Below are positions 22,988 to 32,198 of a stretch of 64,000 bases of DNA, one piece after another. How positions within the stretch are numbered: position 1 is the stretch's first letter; each line of letters starts with the position of its first letter. The stretch is from Candidatus Binatia bacterium (lineage in GTDB: Bacteria > Desulfobacterota > Binatia > HRBIN30), in NCBI GenBank assembly GCA_023150935.1, contig JAKLJW010000020.1, forward strand, positions 1 through 64,000. Direction: 5' to 3'. The translations under genes were made by a program, and so were the position numbers. The notes beneath the pieces are model-generated. The model ran no database searches. It saw only the letters and a program-made list of their open reading frames with translations, and was not told the origin of the DNA.

Positions 22988-24385
22988 ATGGCCGACTTCC
23001 GCATAGAGCGAGACTCGATGGGCGAGATGCGTGTGCCCGCAAAGGCCTATTACGGCGCGCAAACGGCACGTGCGCTGGAGAACTTCCCGTTGAACGGGCC
23101 GCGTTTTTCCCGCCGATTCATCAAGGCCCTGGGTGTTGTCAAAGCCGCCGCCGCGCGGGTCAATATGCAACTCGGTCTTCTCGACGAAGCCCGCGGCCAG
23201 GCCATCGAGCGGGCGGCCCTCGAAGTGGCGGGCGGGAGCCTGGACGCGGAGTTTCCCCTGGACATCTTTCAGACCGGCTCGGGCACCTCGACGAACATGA
23301 ACGCCAACGAGGTCATCGCCGCGCGCGCCATCGAGCTGCTCGGCGGCAGCCGCGGCGACAGGAACCTCGTGCACCCGAACGATCACGTCAATATGGCGCA
23401 GAGCACCAACGACGTCTTCCCGAGCGCGATGCACGTCGCCGCCATGGATGCCCTCGAGACCCACACCCTTCCGGCGTTGCGTAAACTGGCCGACGGCTTC
23501 GCGGCGAAGGCGGCCGAGTTCGCCGACGTCGTCAAGTCCGGACGCACGCACTTGCAGGATGCCGTGCCGATCACGCTCGGGCAGGAGTTCTCCGGATACG
23601 CCGGGGTCATGCGCCACGGCGTGGTGCGGCTCGAGAACACCCGGCGCCACCTGTCCGAGTTGCCCATCGGCGGCACCGCGGTGGGCACCGGTATCAACGC
23701 CCATCCGGAGTTCGGCACGCGGGTGGTGACCGAGCTGCGCGTTCTCACCGGGCACCTGTTCCGCCGGGCCGAGAACGTCTTCGAGGCCATGCAAAACCGC
23801 GATGCGGCGGTCGAGGTGTCGAGCGCGGTCAAGATCGTCGCCGTCGGCTTGATGAAGGTCGGCAACGACCTGCGCCTGCTAACTTCGGGTCCGCGCACCG
23901 GACTCAACGAGATCGAGTTGCCGGCGACCCAGCCCGGGTCGAGCATTATGCCCGGGAAGGTGAACCCGGTCATTCCGGAGGCCGTGAACATGGTGGCGGC
24001 GCAGCTCATCGGCAACGACGGCGCCATCGTCGTCGCGGCGCTGAACGGCAATCTCGACCTCAACGTGATGATGCCGGTGATCGCCCACAACTTGCTCGAA
24101 GAGCTCGAGCTGCTCGGCAGTGCCGCCCGGGTGTTCGAGGAGAAGTGCGTGCGCGGCATAACGGCCAACGTCGCGCAGTGCCGAGCTTACGGCGAGCGAA
24201 CTGCGTCGCTGGTGACCGCCATCGCGCCGGTGGTCGGTTACGACGTCGCGGCGAGGGTCTTCAAGCAGTCAGTCGCCGGGGACAGGCCGATCCGCGAGGT
24301 GATGATCGAGGAGAACTTGATTCCGAAGGAACGGTTGGACGAGATTCTCGATCTCAAGAAGCTCACCGAGGGCGGTCGCGCCTGA
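22988..24385 (+). CDS. fumC: Class II fumarate hydratase
   Basis: 465 aa, AAGGAG just upstream. Superfamily motifs are GSGTSTNMNANEV, HPNDHVNMAQSTND, GRTHLQDAVPITLGQEF and the GSSIMPGKVNPVIPE signature loop. The Gly in MPGKVNP and the overall match favour fumarase over aspartase, though VIPE is an aspartase-like variant. It converts fumarate to malate in the TCA cycle. Confidence 0.9.
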   Translation: MADFRIERDSMGEMRVPAKAYYGAQTARALENFPLNGPRFSRRFIKALGVVKAAAARVNMQLGLLDEARGQAIERAALEVAGGSLDAEFPLDIFQTGSGTSTNMNANEVIAARAIELLGGSRGDRNLVHPNDHVNMAQSTNDVFPSAMHVAAMDALETHTLPALRKLADGFAAKAAEFADVVKSGRTHLQDAVPITLGQEFSGYAGVMRHGVVRLENTRRHLSELPIGGTAVGTGINAHPEFGTRVVTELRVLTGHLFRRAENVFEAMQNRDAAVEVSSAVKIVAVGLMKVGNDLRLLTSGPRTGLNEIELPATQPGSSIMPGKVNPVIPEAVNMVAAQLIGNDGAIVVAALNGNLDLNVMMPVIAHNLLEELELLGSAARVFEEKCVRGITANVAQCRAYGERTASLVTAIAPVVGYDVAARVFKQSVAGDRPIREVMIEENLIPKERLDEILDLKKLTEGGRA

Positions 24386-24424
24386 GGCCGCCAGGCGAGT
24401 GGGCAAGCCGGAATGGAGGGACGA

Positions 24425-25702
24425 ATGCAGCGCCGCTCATCGGGCCGAGTCGTCGGTACCCTGCTGGCGATTGTCGCCGCTCTGGCGGTCACGATCCTCG
24501 TCGGTGCCGGGATCTTCGGGCCCGAGGTCATAGAGCGCTCCGCCAATCGAGTGCTGGTGTCGCCGCCGTACCCGGTGGGCAAGGAGGCGCGGGACCTGCA
24601 CGACCGCATGTTCGTTGCCGACCTGCACGCCGATCCGCTGCTGTGGCAGCGCGACCTGCTCGTGCGCGGGAGCTTCGGTCACGTCGACGTGCCGCGCTTG
24701 ATCGAGGCCAACGTCGCCTTGCAGGTGTTCGGTGTGGTCACGCAGGTGCCCTACGGCATCAACTACGAGCGCAACGCCGGCGACGCCTTCGACGTGGTCA
24801 GTGTGCTCGCCGTCCTGCAGCGCTGGCCGGTGGCCACGTGGACGAGCCGCACGGAGCGGGCCATTTATCAGGCGCAGAAGTTCACGGACGTGGCAGCACG
24901 TTCGGGCGGGCGGTTCCGTCTCATCCGTCGGGTCGAGGACCTTTACGCGTATCTCGAGGATCGCACCCGCGACCGCCAGCAGACGGCGGGAATGCTGGCG
25001 ATCGAGGGGATGCAGGCAATCGATGGCAAGCTCGAGAACGTGGCACGGCTGCGCGCGGCGGGATTTCGGATGATGGGCATCGCGCACTTCTTCGACAATC
25101 AGGTTGGCGGTTCGGCGCACGGTACCGAACGCGGCGGCCTGACCGACCTCGGCCGGGCCGCGGTGCGCGAGATGCAGGCAACCGGCATCGCCGTCGACCT
25201 CGCGCACGCGTCGCCGCAGGTGTTCGACGAGGTGGCGGCGATGACCACCAAGCCGCTTGTCGTCTCGCACGCGGGCGTCAAGGGGACGTGCGACTCGCCG
25301 CGCAACCTGAGCGACGCGCAGTTGCGCAAGGTGGCGGCGACGGGCGGGGTGGTCGGCATCGGATACTGGGATGGTGCGGTGTGCGATCCGTCGCTGGCAG
25401 GAATCGTCAAGGCGATCCGGTACGCGATCGGGGTGGCCGGGCCGGACCACGTCGGCCTGGGTTCCGACTTCGACGGCGCTACGGCCACGCCGTTCGATAC
25501 CACGGGCGTGCCGCGGCTCACCGAGGCGCTCCTCCAATCGGGACTATCGCAGCAGGACGTGGCGAAGATCATGGGCGCCAACGCTTTCAGAGTCCTGCGC
25601 GCGAACCTGCCGAGCGGTATCGAGGCGTCGACGCTGCCGCCGGCTGCGCCGAGCCCCACGGTCAAGGCCGCCGGGGGCACCGGGGCGAGCCGGACACCGT
25701 GA
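24425..25702 (+). CDS. Membrane dipeptidase (peptidase family M19)
   Basis: 425 aa from the ATG at 24425, four bases after GGAGGG; the ATG at 24413 is less likely. An N-terminal membrane anchor is followed by the renal-dipeptidase barrel: metal ligands in DLHADPL, catalytic Glu in LAIEGMQ, His in LAHAS and VSHAG, and the HVGLGSDFDG motif. It hydrolyses dipeptides outside the membrane. The C-terminal ~30 residues are Pro/Ala-rich and disordered. Confidence 0.92.
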   Translation: MQRRSSGRVVGTLLAIVAALAVTILVGAGIFGPEVIERSANRVLVSPPYPVGKEARDLHDRMFVADLHADPLLWQRDLLVRGSFGHVDVPRLIEANVALQVFGVVTQVPYGINYERNAGDAFDVVSVLAVLQRWPVATWTSRTERAIYQAQKFTDVAARSGGRFRLIRRVEDLYAYLEDRTRDRQQTAGMLAIEGMQAIDGKLENVARLRAAGFRMMGIAHFFDNQVGGSAHGTERGGLTDLGRAAVREMQATGIAVDLAHASPQVFDEVAAMTTKPLVVSHAGVKGTCDSPRNLSDAQLRKVAATGGVVGIGYWDGAVCDPSLAGIVKAIRYAIGVAGPDHVGLGSDFDGATATPFDTTGVPRLTEALLQSGLSQQDVAKIMGANAFRVLRANLPSGIEASTLPPAAPSPTVKAAGGTGASRTP

Positions 25703-25749
25703 CCTCCGGCCCGAGGTCGGCACGACCGGCGGGCGGGGTCTGCCCGGGC

Positions 25750-27942
25750 TCAGTCGCTTCGCGCCTTGAGTTGCGTCGACGTTTGCGTCTGCAGCGCCGA
25801 GTAGCTTGCTCCCCAGCACTCGCCGAGGCTGTTACGGAGCTGCACCGTAACCGGCGCGACCACTCCCGCGAGCGCCGGTAACGTCACCGCCGCGCTGCCG
25901 CCACGCAGCGAGATGCGGGCCTTGCCGCTATCCCCCGCCGTCAAGCGCAGGAGACGCACTCCCCAGGTCCGATTCCGGTCGCTGTAACGGAACCCGGTCC
26001 CAGTGGCACTCCAGCAGGCGCGGCTGGCGCAAATGCCTCCGGCCGGCAGCGAAACGTCGAGACGGGGCTGGGGGCCGGCGGATTGATCGTAGATGCACAG
26101 ATCGAACACGGTGGCACCGGTCGGGTCGCCGAGTGCCGCCGGAGTGGTCGCCGCGCCGCGCATCCACGTCCACGAAAACGCGTCCCGGCTGTCTGGCGTC
26201 TTGTCCAGCAGCGTCAGCCGTGAACCGCCGGCGACGGTCGCGGTCCGACAGACCGGCTCCGGCTGCGCCACGCCCACGCAGGTGCCGCTTCCGTTGCAGG
26301 CGTCCGAGCGCGTGCAGAGGGTGCCGTCGTTACACGGGTTGCCGGCGAGCTCGAACGTGCACGTCGGCGAGCAGCAGTCGCCGGCTGCAGTGTTGCCGTC
26401 GTCGCAGGCCTCGGGTGCGCAGAGTACGCCGTTGCCGCAGGTCGCCGACGGTGTGCAATTGCTGTCGCAGCCGTCGCAGTCGACCAGATTGCCGTCGTCG
26501 CAGGTTTCGCCCGTGTCGATCCAGCCGTCGCCGCAAGTCACCTCGTCGGCGCCGAGGTCGACTTGGCCGCCGCTGATTCGCACGGCGCCGTCGATATCGG
26601 TTTCGCCGGCTCCCGGTACGAAGGCCGGGTCGCCGGCGTCGACGGCCGGCGAGGTGGACCTGATGTGCAGATTCCCGCCGGCCGGCGCGACCAGTTGCGG
26701 GTCCGCAAACAGCCCGTGCGCGTCTTGTCCCGAACCTGTCTGATACGCTGCGAAGCCCGTATAGACCGTGTTGCGCCACACGAAAGTTGCCGCGCCGGCG
26801 CCGGCTTCGACGAACCAGAGATTATAGTCGAGCGTGTTGTCGACGTTACCGTTCTCCGAATAGAGGAGGACGTTCTGACCGGTACTGTACGCGACGTTGT
26901 TGCGGATGACGTTGGTGTCCGCGAACTGAATCCAGATCTCGCCGATGCCGGTGCCCAGGGTGTCGTTCTGGAAGAGCGTGTTGTTCAGAAAGGCGCTATC
27001 GCGGACGCGGCCGACGGACGCATCGTAGCCGCCGAAGACCAGACCGGCTTTGTCGTTGCGGTAGATGAAGTTGTTGCGCACGACGATGCCGCTGGCGACA
27101 ATTCCGTTGTTCTCGGCGCCGATCTCTATGCCGAGGTCGCACTCGGAGACGACGTTGCGCTCGATGATGATGTCCTTGCCGCCGTCGACGTAAATGCCGC
27201 CGGCGTAACCGCCGCCGTAGCTCGAGCGCGCGCGGTAGACCTGATTGCCGCGGCAGACGCCGTTGCGGGCCACCTTCGCGGGATCGGGCTGGATGTCCGT
27301 CTCGCCGCCGATAAAGTCGATGCCGATGTTGTCGACGTCGCGCACGATGTTGTTCGTAACCTCGAACAGCTCGACGTTGCCGTTGAGGGTCAGCGCCTCG
27401 CTGTGCGCCGGTTCGCAGTCGTAGATCTCGTTGCCGTCGATCACGAGGTTCGAGATCGAGGTTGCCGCGGTTCCGTACACCGTAATGCCCATGGCGTGGT
27501 TGCCGCGCATGTCGTGGATGCGGTTGTTGCGGACTTCGACGAAGCTGCCGCTGCCCTCGATTCTGATTCCCGAGCCGTCGTTGACGTTGAGGTTGTTGCG
27601 GATCTTGAAGCCGACAACCTTAACGTAGCTGCGCGAGACGAGGTGCATCATGTTCGGCCCGGCGACGCCGGTGCCGTCGAGGGTCGGCTGGTGTCCCGTA
27701 TACGCCTGTAAGGTGATGTAGGCGCCGGGGGTGCCGCTGCGCGGGAAGGTGAGTTTTTCGAAGTAGGGTCCGGCGGTGTCTTTCACCGAGACCGTGTCGC
27801 CGGGCTGGGCGGCGTTCAGCGCGCCCTGAATCGTCGCCACGTCATCGGGCACCACGAACGTCGTCGCCCGGAGCGGCGTCGCGGTGGCCGCCAGAAGAAG
27901 CGCGACGGTCGTCAGCAAGCCGGGAAGGGGGGTGCGAGGCAT
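25750..27942 (-). CDS. Secreted right-handed parallel beta-helix protein with Cys-rich CDDGN repeats
   Basis: 730 aa from the ATG at 27942. It has a signal peptide (ending PLRA), then a beta-helix of about 400 residues with repeated VRNN/IxGN turns and starting FVVPDDVATIQGALNAAQPGDTV-type coils. It ends with GGQVDLGADE, followed by Cys-rich repeats (CGDGWIDTGETCDDGN, CGNGVLCAPEACDDGN), then a C-terminal beta-sandwich-like region of ~170 residues with paired cysteines. The beta-helix points to polysaccharide binding or lyase activity; the CDDGN repeats are common in myxobacterial secreted proteins. Confidence 0.85.
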   Translation of the reverse strand: MPRTPLPGLLTTVALLLAATATPLRATTFVVPDDVATIQGALNAAQPGDTVSVKDTAGPYFEKLTFPRSGTPGAYITLQAYTGHQPTLDGTGVAGPNMMHLVSRSYVKVVGFKIRNNLNVNDGSGIRIEGSGSFVEVRNNRIHDMRGNHAMGITVYGTAATSISNLVIDGNEIYDCEPAHSEALTLNGNVELFEVTNNIVRDVDNIGIDFIGGETDIQPDPAKVARNGVCRGNQVYRARSSYGGGYAGGIYVDGGKDIIIERNVVSECDLGIEIGAENNGIVASGIVVRNNFIYRNDKAGLVFGGYDASVGRVRDSAFLNNTLFQNDTLGTGIGEIWIQFADTNVIRNNVAYSTGQNVLLYSENGNVDNTLDYNLWFVEAGAGAATFVWRNTVYTGFAAYQTGSGQDAHGLFADPQLVAPAGGNLHIRSTSPAVDAGDPAFVPGAGETDIDGAVRISGGQVDLGADEVTCGDGWIDTGETCDDGNLVDCDGCDSNCTPSATCGNGVLCAPEACDDGNTAAGDCCSPTCTFELAGNPCNDGTLCTRSDACNGSGTCVGVAQPEPVCRTATVAGGSRLTLLDKTPDSRDAFSWTWMRGAATTPAALGDPTGATVFDLCIYDQSAGPQPRLDVSLPAGGICASRACWSATGTGFRYSDRNRTWGVRLLRLTAGDSGKARISLRGGSAAVTLPALAGVVAPVTVQLRNSLGECWGASYSALQTQTSTQLKARSD

Positions 27943-27951
27943 GACTGGCGC

Positions 27952-27981
27952 ATTGTCCGGCCCCGCCCGGTAAAGAGTCAA
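27952..27981 (-). promoter_or_regulatory. Predicted leaderless promoter of the beta-helix gene
   Basis: On the minus strand TTGACT (27981-27976), 18 bases, GACAAT (27957-27952), then nine bases to the ATG at 27942. No Shine-Dalgarno sequence is present. Confidence 0.45.
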
Positions 27982-28017
27982 GGCCGGTGTGGCGGGCGAG
28001 TGCGGACAGCTTCCCCC

Positions 28018-28192
28018 CTGGAGTGTACGAGGTGCGCTTTCGCGTGCAGGACGAGGATCGGGTGTGGGACCTCGCGGCTTCCGCGACCGTCGAAGCCGCG
28101 AGGCAGAGGCCGCCGGCGCCGACGACATCAACACGCTGCTGGCGCCAGGGGAAGCGAGCCGGCCCGGCAGCGATATGGGCGCTTATGGGTGA
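28018..28192 (+). pseudogene. Possible frameshifted C-terminal remnant of a secreted beta-helix protein
   Basis: One frame reads GVYEVRFRVQDEDRVWDLAASATVEA. The next frame reads DDINTLLAPGEASRPGSDMGAYG and stops at 28190. GSDMGAYG is a frequent end of beta-helix proteins. Two sensible pieces in different frames suggest a decayed gene tail, but the evidence is thin. Confidence 0.3.
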
Positions 28193-28251
28193 GGTTTTGG
28201 TTATAGGCTTTTGGGTGATTATGGGTGAGAATATGGTTGAGAAGGGCTTCT

Positions 28252-29301
28252 ATGCTGACGACAGATACCATAGATATCACCCCGGAATTCCTGGTGCTGA
28301 TCGCCGAAATCGACGAATTCAAAGGCGCGTGGCGCGCTTTCGGCACCCTCGCGCCTGAGCGCCTGAACGCCCTTCGCCGCGTCGCGACGATTGAGAGCAT
28401 CGGGTCCTCCACCCGGATCGAGGGCAGCAAGCTCAGCGACCGCGACGTGGAACGTCTCCTCGGCAACCTGCAGATCCAGCCCTTCGCCACCAGGGACGAG
28501 CAGGAAGTCGCGGGCTACGCCAAGGTCATGGAAACCGTCTTCCAGTCCTGGGCGGACATTCCGGTTACGGAGAACCATATCAAGCAGGTGCACCGCGATC
28601 TCCTGTCCTGCAGCGACAGGGACGATTACCACCGGGGTGCCTACAAGACGACACCCAACAGCGTCGCCGCCTTCGACGACGTCGGCCGCCAGATCGGCGT
28701 CGTCTTTGAGACGGCAACGCCCTTCGATACGCCGCGGCTGATGGCCGAGCTGATCGCGTGGCTGAACGAGACCCGCGACACCGGCCGCCTGCATCCGCTC
28801 CTCATCATCGGCGTGTTCATCGTGGTCTTCCTGGAGATCCATCCGTTCCAGGACGGAAATGGCCGTTTGAGCCGCGTCCTGACCACGATCCTCTTGTTGC
28901 AGGCCGGTTATGCCTATGTGCCCTACAGCTCGCTGGAGAGCGTGATCGAGCACAACAAGGAAAGCTATTATCTTGCGCTGCGCCAGACGCAGGGCACGAT
29001 CCGCACCGCGGCGCCCGACTGGCAGCCATGGATTCTTTTCTTCCTGCGCGCGCTCCAGCAGCAGAAGCGGCGCCTCGCCGCGAAAGTGGAGCGCGAAAAG
29101 ATCGTCATTGCCGCCTTGCCCGAACTGGCGGTACAGATCGTCGATCATGCACGCCAGCATGGGCGGGTGACGATTGGTGACATGATCCGCGTTACCGGTG
29201 CGAGCCGGAATACGCTCAAGGAACATTTCCGGCGCCTTGTCGCGCTCGGCCATCTCAAGCGGCACGGCGCCCGCAAGGGCACCTGGTACGGCCTGCCATG
29301 A
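28252..29301 (+). CDS. Fic-family AMP transferase, self-inhibited type
   Basis: 349 aa from the ATG at 28252, with GAAGGG six bases upstream; an in-frame GTG lies 27 bases earlier. Fic motif HPFQDGNGRLSR at 197-208 is complete, with catalytic His. The N-terminal inhibitory helix carries SSTRIEG (52-58), the S/T-xxx-E-G/N motif that blocks ATP. The C-terminus (about 285-349) is a winged helix (GDMIRVTGASRNTLKEHFRRLV). The family transfers AMP to protein hydroxyl groups. GC content looks lower than in neighbours, consistent with transfer. Confidence 0.93.
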   Translation: MLTTDTIDITPEFLVLIAEIDEFKGAWRAFGTLAPERLNALRRVATIESIGSSTRIEGSKLSDRDVERLLGNLQIQPFATRDEQEVAGYAKVMETVFQSWADIPVTENHIKQVHRDLLSCSDRDDYHRGAYKTTPNSVAAFDDVGRQIGVVFETATPFDTPRLMAELIAWLNETRDTGRLHPLLIIGVFIVVFLEIHPFQDGNGRLSRVLTTILLLQAGYAYVPYSSLESVIEHNKESYYLALRQTQGTIRTAAPDWQPWILFFLRALQQQKRRLAAKVEREKIVIAALPELAVQIVDHARQHGRVTIGDMIRVTGASRNTLKEHFRRLVALGHLKRHGARKGTWYGLP

Positions 29302-29571
29302 CAGCGCGCTGATGGCGCTTTGCGAGGGTGGCCACCGCGCACATCCATGAATTTGCGGCGGATGCGTTCCGGCGGAGGGGGGCAGAATCGGCCTTGCGGT
29401 GGGGTGTTCGGGGCCCGGAACCTGCCCGGAGGGGCGGCGTCCCGGCGGGCTGCGGGTTAGTGCCGTGCACTACCACCCTCTCGGACAGCCCAGACCGCTC
29501 CCCCCTTTTTCGGACACCGCCGCCTTTCCCGGTACGTGTCGAGGCGGGCGAAGCTCCGTGGACAAAAGAAG
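29302..29571. other. Intergenic region with no gene seen
   Basis: About 270 bases between convergent genes, with no gene and no clear terminator. Confidence 0.4.
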
Positions 29572-32004
29572 TCAGGTCAGCGCGCCGCTGGCGGCGATGC
29601 GGGCGAGGTCCTCTTCGCTGTAGCCGAGGATCTCCCGCAGCACCTGCACCGAGTGTTCGCCGAGGCACGGTGCGGCTGTGCGTGGGCCGCTGTCATAGCC
29701 GCGGATGCGGAACTGATGTCCCTCGTACGGCACTTCGCCCATCTCCGGATGGTGCAGACGGCGAAAGAAGCGCCGGTGCGCGAGCTGCGGATCGGTGAGC
29801 AGGTCGCTGGAGCGCTGCACCATGCCCGCCGGGACTCCTGCCGCCTGCAGCCTCTCCATCAGCGCCCGCGGCTCGTGCGTGCGGGTGAACTCGGCCAGCT
29901 CGCGGTCGATGCGTTCGCGATGTGCGATGCGGCCCGCGGCGGAGTCCAGCTCGGGGGCCATCGCCCATGCGGGTTTGCCGAGCGCCTGCCGGAGTGCCCG
30001 CCATTGCGCGTCGGTCTCGACGGCGATGGCGCACCACTCGTCGGTTCCCGCACACGGATAAGCGTCGTGCGGTGCGGCTCCGGGCGCGGCGTTGCCGGCG
30101 CGCCGCGGGATGGCGCCGCTCACCTGATGGTCGAGCAGTTCCGGTGCGAGGAAGTACAGGGACGATTCCATCTGTGCCTGTTCGATACGCTGGCCTTCGC
30201 CGGTGCGGCGGCGGTAATCGAGCGCCGCCATCAACGTGGCGCCGAGGAAGCGGGGCGCGATGGTGTCCGTATAGGCGTTGAAGGGCCCGCTGGGCGGACG
30301 GTCCGGCCAGCCGGTCACCTCGTAGAATCCGCACACGGCGGCGGCGTGGTATCCGTAACCGGCCATGGCGGCGGCGGGCCCGGTCTGTCCCATCAGGCAT
30401 GTGCTTGCCATGACGATGTCCGGTTTGATGGCACGCACAACGTCGTAGCCGAGTCCGATGCGCTCCATCGTGCCGGCGGCGAACGAATCCATGCAGATGT
30501 CCGCCCATGCGATCAGCCGCTTCGCCACTTCCAGCCCTTCGGGAATCCGCAGGTTCAGCGCGAGGGACTGCTTCGAGGTGTTGAAGGAAGCGAAAAACTG
30601 CGACCGGTTCGTGCCGGCAATGCCGTCCTTGAACGGTCCGACGCTGCGCAGGCGGTCGATGGGGTTGGCGGTTTCGACGCGTACCACCGTAGCGCCGTGA
30701 TCGGCGAAGTACCTGGCGGTGATCGGCCCGACGCCGATCCAGGAGAAATCGGCGATCTTCACGCCGGCGAAAGGCAGCGGCGCCGGCGCCGCGGATTCCC
30801 TGGCGGGCTTCCGCGGCGCTGCGGTCGGGGCGGCGGTCAGCACTTCTGTCGTGTGCGCGCCCGCGGCGGGGGCGGGGCGTTCGAGCGCCACGGGGGTTCG
30901 AGACGCGCGAACAAAGGCCCCGGGGGCGCGCAGCGGTGCGTGGCCGTCTTGCAGCGGGTACGGCTGCCAGAAATCGCGCGCGTCGAGCTGCGCGAGAGCC
31001 AGAACGTCGGCGATGGTATTGACCGGAGCGATCGTCGCTCCGGCGGCGAGGCCGCGAGCGAAGAGATCCGCCTTCGCGTACTTCGCGCAGAAGGCGCTGA
31101 CCCTTTCCCGTAGCGCGACGAGAGAGTGCACGAGCGGAGCGCCGGCAAGGAGACGCGCCTCGTAAGTCGACCAGTCCTCGGCGCCGAGCCATTCCATGTC
31201 GACGGTGCCGTCCTCGAGCATCCAGCTCAGCAGGATGGGTCCGGTGGGGGCACTCATGATCAGGACGACTTCGCCGTCGGCGCACCGGTACACGACCGGA
31301 ATGTCGAAGACGCCGAGCTGCAGCATGGATCCGTTGCGTTCGATGTCGGCGCCCTGGACGGCGTGCGCAATCATTGCGTTGAGTCCGGTCCAGAAGACCG
31401 CGGCCTGCGCCGATACGTCGACGAGCTGCGCGGTGCCGGTCTGCAGGCGGCGGAAGTGTGCGACGAGGGCAGCGACGGCGCTTTCGGCCGCGGCGTGATA
31501 CCACGTCTGCGGCACGGTGACGCGCACCGGCGGCCGATCGGCGTCGCCGTTAACGGCCATCATGCCGCCCATGGCTGCCAGCGTGAGATCGGTGGCGTGG
31601 TGCCGGGCGTAAGGTCCGTCGTGGCCGAAGGCCGACACGGTAACGTAGACGAGCTGTGGATTCGCGGCGCGCAGGGCGTCGAATCCGAGGCCCCGTGCCT
31701 CCATGATGCCGGAGCCGGCGTCTTCGAACAGGAAGTCGGCGGTAGCGACGAGGGCAAGGAGATCGGCGCGTCCGGCTGGGCTGTCGAGGTCGAGGACGAC
31801 GCTGCGCTTGTCGCGGTTGAAGGCGTGGAAGTAAAGGCTGGTCAGGCCGTCAGGCGAACCGGGAGCGTGCGGCGGCGTGCGGCGTGAGGGGCAGCCGCCC
31901 GGCGGTTCGACCTTGATGACGTCGGCGCCGAGGCCGGCGAGGATGAGGGGACCGAGATCGCCCCGCCCGGCGGTGAGATCGAGAACGCGATAAGGGGACA
32001 ACAT
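29572..32004 (-). CDS. Double-domain family III (CaiB/BaiF) acyl-CoA transferase
   Basis: 810 aa from the ATG at 32004. Two CaiB/BaiF domains in tandem. The first (about 1-385) starts YRVLDLTAGRGDLGPLILAGLGADVIKVE. The second (about 420-810) starts VKIADFSWIGVGPITARYFADHGATVVRVE and ends with GEHSVQVLREILGYSEEDL. They are joined by an Ala/Pro-rich linker. The usual catalytic Asp region after the Rossmann segment is clearer in the second half (RGYD/MESSLYFL area). Single proteins are normally about 400 aa dimers, so this may fold as an internal pseudo-dimer. It moves CoA between organic acids; the substrate is unknown. Confidence 0.9.
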   Translation of the reverse strand: MLSPYRVLDLTAGRGDLGPLILAGLGADVIKVEPPGGCPSRRTPPHAPGSPDGLTSLYFHAFNRDKRSVVLDLDSPAGRADLLALVATADFLFEDAGSGIMEARGLGFDALRAANPQLVYVTVSAFGHDGPYARHHATDLTLAAMGGMMAVNGDADRPPVRVTVPQTWYHAAAESAVAALVAHFRRLQTGTAQLVDVSAQAAVFWTGLNAMIAHAVQGADIERNGSMLQLGVFDIPVVYRCADGEVVLIMSAPTGPILLSWMLEDGTVDMEWLGAEDWSTYEARLLAGAPLVHSLVALRERVSAFCAKYAKADLFARGLAAGATIAPVNTIADVLALAQLDARDFWQPYPLQDGHAPLRAPGAFVRASRTPVALERPAPAAGAHTTEVLTAAPTAAPRKPARESAAPAPLPFAGVKIADFSWIGVGPITARYFADHGATVVRVETANPIDRLRSVGPFKDGIAGTNRSQFFASFNTSKQSLALNLRIPEGLEVAKRLIAWADICMDSFAAGTMERIGLGYDVVRAIKPDIVMASTCLMGQTGPAAAMAGYGYHAAAVCGFYEVTGWPDRPPSGPFNAYTDTIAPRFLGATLMAALDYRRRTGEGQRIEQAQMESSLYFLAPELLDHQVSGAIPRRAGNAAPGAAPHDAYPCAGTDEWCAIAVETDAQWRALRQALGKPAWAMAPELDSAAGRIAHRERIDRELAEFTRTHEPRALMERLQAAGVPAGMVQRSSDLLTDPQLAHRRFFRRLHHPEMGEVPYEGHQFRIRGYDSGPRTAAPCLGEHSVQVLREILGYSEEDLARIAASGALT

Positions 32005-32103
32005 GGTGGGCTGTGTACACCATGCCCGCGGGTTTGTGGACCACCGTGAGGCGGGTCGGTGGCCGTCGTGCGCCACCCGGGTGCAGCCGCGTGCATTTTC
32101 TTC

Positions 32104-32133
32104 TTGACTGGCTCTCCCCGATGGCGGTACACG
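32104..32133 (+). promoter_or_regulatory. Predicted promoter of the small secreted protein gene
   Basis: TTGACT (32104-32109), 18 bases, TACACG (32128-32133). A leader of about 60 bases and a Shine-Dalgarno-like AGAGGAA follow. Confidence 0.4.
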
Positions 32134-32198
32134 TCGACCCAGGTGCAGTCGGGTGTCGGCTTTCCGCAAACTCCGCAACAAAGAGAGGGGTAGAGGAA

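Noticed and set aside
24145..25881. Plus-strand frame of 578 codons across fumC and the dipeptidase
   Set aside because: Arg/Gly/Ala-rich shadow of two genes with clear active-site motifs in other frames.
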